Under the pieces are notes generated by a model, which had not been told where the DNA came from, searched no databases, and saw only the letters and a program-made list of their open reading frames with translations. Made by a program: the position numbers and the translations under genes. 20,000 nt of DNA from Neocallimastix lanati (nom. inval.) (taxonomy: Eukaryota; Neocallimastigomycota; Neocallimastigomycetes; Neocallimastigales; Neocallimastigaceae). The stretch lies in the NCBI GenBank assembly GCA_016946835.1, contig JACVTC010000009.1, positions 1,370,001-1,390,000 of the forward strand, in the 5' to 3' direction. How positions within the stretch are numbered: the stretch's first letter is position 1; each line of letters opens with the position of its first letter. Below are positions 10,082 through 19,079 of this stretch, piece by piece.

Positions 10082-11648
10082 TTATTGATGAGCAACTCTA
10101 ATGAAAACATTACTGAATGGTAATGGATCACCACTAATATCTCTTAATGTTAAATGTCTATAACCAGACTTTAATTTTGTTACTGGAAGAGTAAATGAAC
10201 CAATAACTTGTTTCTTAAATAAATTGTATTCATGAACCTTAATTCTATATATATATATATATATTATTTATTATCTATTAGCTTATTTATTCTTATTATT
10301 TATAATTTTATTAATTTATTAATTTATTAATTTATTTATTTATTAATTACCTAAGGAATGCAAGTTCTGGATTTTTGAAGATATATGATACTTTTTCGTT
10401 AAATACAGGATTGAAACCATTATTTTTAATAACTTTTGTACGATGCTTATTTTTAATTTCATCACCCATATAACTAACATCATTTCCTTCCTTTAAAACA
10501 TGATCAGCTAAAACTTCAACAGTAACTTGAGTATCAATAATTTCTCCCTCATCTTTGAATTTTGGTTTAACTAATTTCTGACATGAAATAACCTATATTT
10601 TATTATGACAATAATAAATGAATTATAATAATAAAAATTTTAAAAATGTTAAATTATTATTATATATATATATATAATTATTAATCTTTCTTATGTAATT
10701 ACTTCAATAGTTAAACGACACCAAGCTTTAGATGGATTATACTCAGTATCTGATCTTAAATAATAAGGTTTAAGTACATAACCTTGATAATTAGTTTGTT
10801 GGAACATAGCATCATTAACCTATATATATTTTTTAGAATTATATTTAATAGTAGCATCGTTAATAATCTAAAAAACTCTATTATATACTATATATATATA
10901 TTAATAATTATATAAACATACATCAGTTCCTCTATCAAATGTTTGATAATTCAAAGCTACAACTTGAGAACCACTTAACCAATGTGGTACAGGGTTATAA
11001 TTACTTGAAGTAATACGCTTTCCAACTGGATAAACACGAGTCATTTGAATTTTATTTAAAGAAACATATTCTTTAATATTATGTTTATATAATTCAACAG
11101 AAGCAGCTTCGGAAATACAACAAGCGTATTCATGTTTTGCATTGATTAAAGCTGTATTAATACCCTTAAAAGGCTTAGATTTACAGTATACTGTTAATGC
11201 AGCTAATTCTAACGCAACTGGATAGGTATCACTACTTTGATAATTTTCATCGGTAATATCTAAATAGTCTTGTCCATCACTATCGCTATCTTTATCACTA
11301 TTATCATTACTTTCCTTATTTTCTTCAATATTTCTACTTTTATCTTCATCATCACTTAAAAATGGTAATGAAAATTTAAATTTACCTTCTTTAGTTTCTG
11401 TTTCTTCATCACTATCATGATCTTCATAATCTTCGATTCTAGCTCCTTCATCATTTTCACCACCTTCTTGTTCACCTAAATTATCTTCATCATCATTATC
11501 GTTGTAATTATATTGTCCGTTATTACCAGTATGTTCATCCTTAGCTAAATATAAATAAATTATATAATTTTAATTTATTAATAAATTTTTTATTACAATT
11601 ATATATTATTATTATTATTATTATTTTATTATTATTATTATTATTTAT

Positions 11649-11684
<36 letters not shown>

Positions 11685-14400
11685 TATTTATTATTATTAT
11701 TATTATTATTTATTATTTATTTATTATTATTATTATTATTTTATTTTTACTATTATTTTATTATTATTATTATTAATACTTACGAATAGCAGCATCGTTA
11801 CCAGTTTCTAATGATTTAGCAAATGAAAGTTTGAATTCAACCTTAATAATTACCTTAAATTTTAATTGATTTAAGGTTGGTAAATTATCAAAATTGGAAT
11901 TAAATGGACATAAAATAACGTTATCCTTTAAAATTTCACGAATATCTTTTGCTAAAGTAATTTGTTGATCAATTGAACAATGGTTTTCTAATGAAATAAG
12001 CATTGGATATCTAAGGATTCATTTATAAATAATAAAATTAGTATATTAATTAAAATGTTTATAAATTATTTTAAAGAATTTTGAAAAAAAAAAAAAAAAG
12101 ATATATATAAATTATATAAATTAAATTAAATATATTTACGGAGTTTTTTTGAATGCATAAATTGAAACAGCCTTTAATATATCCTTAACGATAATATTAC
12201 CAGTTCTTTCATTAATAAAGTATTATATAATTAATAATTAATTATAAATTTTATATAAAATGAAATTTTATATATCATTAATTCTTACAAAGTACCACCA
12301 TGAGTAGCTATGGCTTGACCACGTGGACCATCCCAACAATCAACTATATAATAAAATAACATAAAATATTTAAAAAAATATTAAATTATATTAGTAAAAA
12401 TTATATTAAATTGGACCAGTATATATATATAAATATTTAATAATTATTTTATTTTATTTTATTTTTTTTTTGTCATGATATTCAATATTAATAAATGAAT
12501 TTAGTAATTTTACCTTCAATGCATCTACAACCCTTTTGCATGCATCTAACATAGGCTTCAACAGATGCACCACCAGAAAGCTGATTACTTGTAAGATAAC
12601 TAATGGATAAATAAATAAAAGAAATAAATAAATAAAAATTTTATTAAATTTTTTAAAAGAAAAAAAATTTTTTTTTTGATTTTTACTATTAATTAATAAA
12701 AATATTTATTAAAAAATATATATATATAATATATACGTATTATGTGATGATGCCATGAAATAATCATTAAGTGGATGAGAATCATCAAGTTCATTAAAAG
12801 AATTGATCATATTTTCATTTGAAGTCAAGAATTCAGCAAAATCTCTGTAATTTAAACCATGTTCACTACTTTTATATTTACAGAATATAAATTGAATTTG
12901 TTCTTCAGTAAACTTTTCCTATATTTACAATTTAATATATTAAATTAATTTTAATTAGTAAAAATTATTTATTATCAAATATATTTTATTTTATTATTAT
13001 TATTATTATTATAAGGTAGAACCAACTATTTAATTTAATTACCTTTTGTTCATAAACAATAAAATCATGGAATGTACGATAATCCATATATTCTCTATAT
13101 TTGTTAATTACTCTGAAAATTCTTCTAACATCTTCACGATCATCTAATTCGTAAAAGAAGTTAACAAATTCATCATAATTCAAATATTTATGTCTTCCAA
13201 AACTGTAATTCTTCATATATTTATTAATTTAAAAAAAAATTAGTTTATTTTTATTATTACTAAATTATAATCATTAATAATAAAAAATTAGTATTATTTA
13301 CTTTGAGAAGCTTTTTTCTTTCCTTGGTACCAATTTTTATATTCAAAGATTTTAAAGCATTCTTTAATTCTGTTTCTGAAATACCTTGACTTTGATTGGC
13401 ATCTGTATTTTTAAATGTTCTCTTTAACCAAGTATTTATTTGTTAAGGATATTTTATATTAATTTAATGCTTTATTATCAATCATTATCATTATTATTAT
13501 TATTATTATTTACTTTATAATTTTAAAAATAAAAATTTAATTAATAATTATATTCATATAATTAAAATTAAAAATATATGAAAAAGGATATATATCATTG
13601 TTAACAATTCCATTAAGCTTTTCGAAGAATAATTCTCTATTTCTGTAAATTAAGTAGTCTCTAATAGCGACACACCACTTCATTGCAATTGTTTCGGTAT
13701 CAGCAGCTATATTAAAAATATGAATAATAATTAATAATTTATACAATTAAAATATTTTTATCTTTTAAAAAGAAGTTACAATTCTTTTAATACTACTTTA
13801 ATATTAACACTTACCAAAATGGTATGTAACGTAAGTACCATGTCTTTTGAAAATAATTGTCATAGTTCTCTTTCTTAAATCTTGATATCTTTTTAAACCT
13901 CTCCACATCCAATCTTGACCTTCACCACCATAACGAACTTCCACAATACTTTCTAAATCAATACCTATTTATATATTTAATATTTCATTGAAATATATTA
14001 ATAAATTAATAAATGGATAAATAAATAAAAAATATATAATATAATATATATAATATAATGATAAAATATAAATAAAATATTTATATATATATATGCCATT
14101 AAAAACACAACTATGAAAAATTTTTTATATTTTACCTTGAAGATCACCAGAAAAAATTAATCTTTTAATTTCATCAACATAATAAATAGTAATTTTATAA
14201 GGTTCATGATCTTTGAATCTATCAAACTTTAAGAATGTTTCACCATAAGTTATAAAATCTGGAAATTCAACTTCATGTTTATCTTCAACATGAATTTTTC
14301 TTATTACTACTGATGAACTTGCACTTATTGATGAACTTCCTAAAGTGATTTCCTTAAGTTTTTGTTTAAAAGCTTGAAATTTTGATCCAAAAAGATCCAT
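10082..14400 (-). CDS. Phosphoinositide-specific phospholipase C, delta-like, complete, 14 exons
   Basis: The enzyme cleaves PIP2 to diacylglycerol and inositol trisphosphate at the membrane in a Ca2+-dependent way. Exons: 14400-14136, 13964-13815, 13706-13592, 13431-13302, 13210-13043, 12918-12737, 12599-12514, 12343-12289, 12205-12140, 12010-11784, 11544-10922, 10819-10703, 10592-10351, 10244-10082. All phases agree, giving 862 residues and a TAA stop. Regions: PH about 1-165; EF-hand about 177-275 with a near-canonical loop at 187-198; X about 323-480 with HPLNDYF, SSHNTYL (catalytic His335, Ca2+ ligand Asn336), Glu365 and Asp367, second His380 in HGGT, Glu414 in SLENHC; very acidic linker 483-586; Y about 587-728 (SSNYNP, VALNYQT); C2 about 729-862 (NNGFNPVFNE, PELAFLR). 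No SH2/SH3 insert or long C-terminus, so delta-like. Intron 3 appears to be U12-type; the other twelve are GT-AG. Confidence 0.96.
10852..10867 (-). other. Echo of the exon 12 start with a competing 3' splice site
   Basis: Inside intron 11 (10820-10921), TTTTTTAG ends at 10868 and is followed by ATTATTAACGATGCTA. That resembles the real exon 12 start at 10819 (GTTAATGATGCTA): 11 of the last 12 bases match. Use of this upstream acceptor keeps phase for 15 codons and then meets TAG at the true acceptor. It may be a small tandem duplication of the splice junction. Confidence 0.5.
11604..11775. repeat. ATT triplet microsatellite in phospholipase C intron 10
   Basis: About 170 bp of ATT/TTA triplets with TTTA interruptions fill most of intron 10 (11545-11783). 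It ends about 8 bp from the donor GTAAGT (11783-11778). On the sense strand it reads as AAT/TAA triplets, and every other frame through it is filled with stops. Confidence 0.88.
13432..13591 (-). other. Putative U12-type AT-AC intron in the phospholipase C gene
   Basis: On the minus strand exon 3 ends at 13592 and the intron starts ATATCCTTTTT (13591-13581), the minor-spliceosome 5' consensus. Near its end is TCCTTAAC (13449-13442), the U12 branch-point consensus, with the likely branch A at 13443 or 13444. The intron ends in AC at 13433-13432. The branch-to-end distance of about 11 nt fits the short spacing of this class. Splicing gives GAT AT|T TGG, reading NNDIWLKRTF, and keeps the Trp that starts the EF-hand region. 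No AG lies between the in-frame TAA at 13445-13443 and the Trp codon, so a GT-AG intron cannot retain that Trp in frame. Confidence 0.82.
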
Positions 14401-14861
14401 TATTCTCTAGATATATTTACTATTTTACAAAAACAATAATTCTCGATTTGTTTGTTATTATTTATTTATTTATTTTATATTTGTTATTTGTAATATTTAA
14501 TTATTACTTAATATTTTATTAATATTATGTTCTTTGATTTTGTTTTTGTTTTTGTTTTGTTTTTTTTTTTTTTTTTCTTCTTTTTTATGAACTATATATA
14601 ATCAATATTTTTTTTAACAATTATATATTATAATTATTAAATAAAAAATAAAAAAAGAATGAAAAAAAATTTATTTTACTTTTATTATTATTTTATTTAT
14701 TTAAATAATAATATATAGAACTATTTTGATAAATTTATTAATATAAATATTGGTTTTTAATAATTATTTAATTCTTTTATCTACTATGTTTTTGTTTTAT
14801 TATATTCTTATTCTTTTAATGTTTAGTATTTTTTTTTTTTTTTTTTGGTTTCTTTTTTAAT
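14401..14861. other. Upstream region of the phospholipase C gene
   Basis: This must include the 5' UTR and promoter of the phospholipase C gene, whose ATG is at 14400-14398. It contains short T runs (about 14560-14576, 14829-14846) and TATATA-like sequence everywhere, so no individual promoter element can be singled out. No open frame of note on either strand. Confidence 0.55.
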
Positions 14862-15310
14862 TTTTAGTTTTATTCTTTTTTATCCTATTTTGTTTTGTTG
14901 ATTTTATTTTATGAAGTTCTATTAAATTTCAAATTAATTATAAAATATATAAAATATAAATATATAAATAATATATTATTAATATATTACATAATATTAT
15001 AATATTAATATCATAATTAAAAAATAAAACATTTAAATGGTTTTACATTAAATAGTAATAGTTAATAAATATTAAGATACTATAAAGCACATATAAAAAT
15101 AATCTAATAGAAAAAAATTTTAATTTTATTCTATTTTATCCTATTTTGTTGGTTTTATTTAATGAAATTTTTATTAAATTACAAATTAATTATAAAAGAT
15201 ATATTTATATTAATAATATATTATTAATATATTACATAATATTATATTATTAATTGTATATAAAAGAATATACTATAAAGAACATATAAACATAATTTAA
15301 TTGAAAAAAT
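14862..15310. repeat. Diverged tandem duplication, units of about 257 and 192 bp
   Basis: Unit 1 (about 14862-15118) and unit 2 (about 15119-15310) are adjacent and in the same orientation. Both contain, in order, TATCCTATTTTGTT, an ATTAAATT-CAAATTAATTATAAAA block, ATATATTATTAATATATTAC followed by ATAATATTA, then ACTATAAAG-ACATATAAA. Unit 1 has roughly 60 extra bases (about 15011-15072) before the last block. Many single-base differences show the duplication is old. No coding potential is seen in either unit. Confidence 0.7.
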
Positions 15311-16318
15311 ATTGATAACTATTTTTTTTTTATAGAAAATAAAGTTATTTAATGAATAAATTAAAAATTATTATCATTTTAAAATAATATAAAATTAAAA
15401 ATAAAATTATTCAACCCTTTTCATATAGAAAATATTATTAATAAATATAAATAAGATATATATAATAATTGTAAAATTCATTATTATTATTATATTATAC
15501 TTTGCTTTTAATTATTGAAATTTTGGTTAACTTTTTCTTTTTTTACAATAAAAAAATAAAAATTTTATCAATATATATAGAAACTAAAAAAGAAATAAAT
15601 AATATTATAATGAATAATATTATTATGAATAATATTATTATGAATAATGAATAATGAATAATGAATATTAATTGATGATGAAGAAAATATAATTTTTTTG
15701 TATTCTTAGATTAAAAATCAGTTTTTATTGGTTGATTTAATAATATGAATATAATTTAAAAAAGAACTAAATTTTTTTTTTTTTTATTTTCTTAATAATT
15801 TTACTTCATATAATTATGATAGTATTTATTTAAATTCAAATGTATTAACATTTTCCAAAAATTAAAACTTTATATATATATGAATATTTTTGCTTATTTT
15901 TCCTTTAAAAATTATAAATAATGAAAAAAAAAAATTTTTTTTGATAGGAATATACCAATAAAATTTTTCTTTAGAAGTTATTCATTATTATCATGAAAAT
16001 AATTTACAATATTTTTTTTTTAAAATACAAATGTTTTTTGATATGTAATTTAATATTTTATTAATATAAAAAGGTATAAAAATAATTTTTTAAAGTAGTT
16101 TAACAAAGTTTTTATTTATATAAAAAAATATCATATAAATAATAATTTTGTTAAACTATTTATTATAAGTTCTTTTTGTTATAAATACTTTTTGTTTAAA
16201 TATTTTTTAGTATGATAGTAGTTATCTTAATTCTTTTATAAGATGGTTTTTATAATAGTAGTGGAAAACATAATTATTGAATAAATAATTGAACATAATT
16301 TAAATTAAAAATGATATT
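15311..16318. other. Spacer with no gene seen
   Basis: AT-rich sequence without plausible open frames on either strand, apart from the small repeat at 15611-15669. I see no RNA-gene signature. Confidence 0.6.
15611..15669. repeat. Nested 15-bp then 7-bp tandem repeat
   Basis: Two copies of TGAATAATATTATTA (15611-15625, 15626-15640) are followed by about four copies of a TGAATAA heptamer that is the first half of the longer unit. Simple slippage repeat in the spacer. Confidence 0.8.
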
Positions 16319-16500
16319 AATTAAAATAAATAATTATAATAAATAATTAAAATAAATAATTAAAATAAATAATTAAAATAAATAATTATAATAAATAATT
16401 AAAATAAATAATTATAATAAATAATTAAAATAAATAATTATAATAAATAATTATAATAAATAATTAAAATAAATAATTATAATAAATAATTAAAATAAAT
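16319..16500. repeat. 13-bp satellite, 14 uninterrupted units of two variants
   Basis: The array is exactly 14 units of 13 bp with no indels. Units are AATTAAAATAAAT (variant A) or AATTATAATAAAT (variant T), differing only at the sixth base. Reading from 16319 the order is A T A A A T A T A T T A T A. The array ends sharply before ATGTC at 16501. A second low-complexity stretch, a C-interrupted T run leading to T36, follows at 16502-16559. Confidence 0.92.
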
Positions 16501-16521
16501 ATGTCTTTGTCTTTTTCTTTT

Positions 16522-16523
<2 letters not shown>

Positions 16524-16559
<36 letters not shown>
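16524..16559. repeat. T36 homopolymer
   Basis: An uninterrupted T run preceded by CTTTTTCTTTTTC. It lies directly beside the 13-bp satellite and is non-coding. Confidence 0.85.
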
Positions 16560-16560
<1 letters not shown>

Positions 16561-17526
16561 TAGTTTGTTATTATTATAAATTGTAGTTAATGCTTAATAT
16601 TTCTACGTATTAAGGTTTATTTGTACGATAACAGTATTATTGACATGTAGCAAAAGTTTATTTTTTATAATATTTCATAAATTAATATATATATACCACT
16701 ATTATTATCACTATTCTACCAATTAGTCTTCGTTATATAAATTAAAATTATAATATAATATAATATAATATAGTAATTCCAACAAACTAATATAATTGTT
16801 TATCACACATGCCATAAATAGGGAAGAAAGAATAAAAATTTTTTTAAAGTATTTTCTATAATAAATAAATGACATAACTGAATAATTCTATTGAGGATGA
16901 TTTAAAATATTCATTAAATTAATATAGAGTGTCATAAATTTTAATTTATCTATGTTTTATGATAAATAGTCCAAAGTTTATTTATTATTGAAAAGAGACA
17001 AATTAAACACAAAAGTTTACTTATATATTATAATGTAGTTACAATATATAATTCTTTCAAATGCTAAATTTTATTGGCTTTCATAAAATAAAACAAAAAT
17101 TTCTAATACAAAAATACTTTGGTAATACAGTATATTCCATGTATAAATAGGATGTTGAATAATATATAATAGTAATACTTTCATTATATAATTCAAACAA
17201 CATTTTCTCTTTTAAAATTTTAATATTTTCTTTAATTAAAAACTAATCATATGAAATATGATTATTTGTTATTTAATAATTCAAAAAAGTTATTTATTTA
17301 GTTATTTATTTAGTTATTGACAGTTTATATTAATACTTTCTAAAATAATATAATATATAGGATTTATGTAAAAATATTTATTGTAATAATATTTTATTAT
17401 ATGCCAATAACATATAAACCATTAAATTCAAACATAAATTTTATTTGAATTCTACTTAAAAACTTATAACTGAAGATTCAATAATTTAAAAATTATATTA
17501 TTTCTATCTATTTTATTTATTTATTT
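16560..17526. other. Spacer with no gene seen
   Basis: Nearly 1 kb of AT-rich but fairly non-repetitive sequence between two repeat arrays. Both strands are closed by frequent stops, and no conserved RNA element was recognised. If it carries a short non-coding transcript, I cannot tell from sequence alone. Confidence 0.55.
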
Positions 17527-17750
17527 TTAAATTAACATTAATTTACTTATTAATAAATTTATTTATTTATTTATTTATTTTTAAATTAACATTAATTTAC
17601 TTATTAATTAATTTATTTATTTATTTATTTATTTTTAAACTTATATTAATTTACATATTAATTAATTTATTTATTTATTTATTTATTTTTAAACTTATAT
17701 TAATTTACATATTAATTAATTTATTTATTTATATATTTATTTATTTATAT
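17527..17750. repeat. 54-bp minisatellite, about four copies
   Basis: Copies begin at 17527, 17581, 17635 and 17689 with an exact 54-bp period. Copies 1-2 contain TTAAATTAACATTAATTTAC, and copies 3-4 contain TTAAACTTATATTAATTTAC. The array is thus two pairs of near-identical units, as expected from duplication of a dimer or stepwise growth. Each unit ends in a (TTTA)n run, which extends on to about 17770. Confidence 0.88.
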
Positions 17751-17770
17751 ATTTATTTATTTATTTATTT

Positions 17771-18125
17771 ATTAATAAATATAATTATAAATTAGCTTAT
17801 TGGAATATTATAATAAATAATAAGTCGGCTCAAAATATTAGATAATAATGATAATAACAAAAAAAAAAAAGATATAATACTTTAATAAAAAATTAATTTA
17901 AATTATTAATATAAATTAAAAAATAAATAATAAATATAAAAATAAATAATAATAAAATAAAATAATTTTTTTTTTTTAATATTAGTTTCATATTATATAT
18001 ATATTTTAAATATTATATATTAATCTAATAATATATATATATCTATCTACTTTTACTTTATTAAAAATTTTTAATTAAAATTAATATTTAAATATTATTA
18101 ATAAATAATATAATATTAATAGAGA
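17771..18125. other. 3' flank of the LIM gene
   Basis: AT-rich sequence downstream of the LIM-gene stop codon at 18128-18126. It should contain the 3' UTR and poly-A site, but AATAAA/AATAAT-like hexamers occur throughout and none can be preferred. No open frame. Confidence 0.5.
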
Positions 18126-19036
18126 TTATAGATATAATTCAATATAACAATTTCTACAATATATCTCTTGATCTTTTTCGAAATAATCTAAATCCTGTAG
18201 GCTTTTATCACATTTTGTACATTTGAAGCAATGAATATGATAACTTGTTGGATTCTTAGCAGTTCTAATCATTTGATCGTCTATTGGTAAATGACATTTA
18301 TGACAAGTACATAATTCAATTTTATGTTCTTCACAGTATACTTCATATGGATCTTGTGGTAGAGAGAAAAATGACTTATTAATAAGTGTTTCACCACACA
18401 ACTACAATTATATAATTTTAATTTTAAAAAAAAAAAACATTATAATAAATAAATATAATGGGTGATGACTTAGTATATGTAATAATGTTTATTATTAATT
18501 TTTAGTTTATAAAAAAAAAAAAAAAAAATAGTTAATATCTTACAATGCATTTTTTACAGTTAATATGGTATTTTCTATCGAATATGGTAATAAATTCTGT
18601 TTTTTATTAATAATGTTATCAAAAATAATAAATTATTAATAGAAAAAAAAAATAAATTGAAAAAAGTAAAAAGTTTTTAATAATTATAATTATATTAAAT
18701 AAAAAATATTCATTTTTTTTTTTTTTTTTTTTTTTTTATTATTAAATAATATTAATAATAAAATAATAAATATATTACCATTTTCAATAAATTCTCCACA
18801 AATACCACACATATATCCTTTAAATTTAAGATAATCTTTTTTACAATATGGTCGTCCTTCTATCGCTAAATATTGTTTATCAAGTTTCATACCACAAGCA
18901 TTACATACAAAACAATCTTGGTGATATAATTTTCCATTAATATTAATGGCTTGTCCTTCAATAATTTCTTCACATTCATTACAACAATATCCTTCTTCAA
19001 AGAGATAACAATTTTTACAATAATACTATTTAATAT

Positions 19037-19079
<43 letters not shown>

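Noticed and set aside
12005-12016. TCCTTAG at the phospholipase C exon 10 acceptor as a second U12 intron
   Set aside because: The paired donor is GTAAAT, not a U12 type, and TCCTTAG is just the ordinary AG acceptor context.
12179-12189. Plus-strand ATATCCTTAAC resembling a U12 branch point
   Set aside because: It is the antisense of codons Val-Lys-Asp-Ile in phospholipase C exon 9, and no plus-strand gene exists there.
13423-13605. GT-AG alternative for phospholipase C intron 3 (GTTAAC donor, TTAAAG acceptor)
   Set aside because: It keeps the frame (GGA ATT|AGA ACA) but removes about eight residues including the conserved EF-hand Trp, uses a weak donor, and leaves the ATATCCTT and TCCTTAAC matches unexplained. 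RNA data would settle it.
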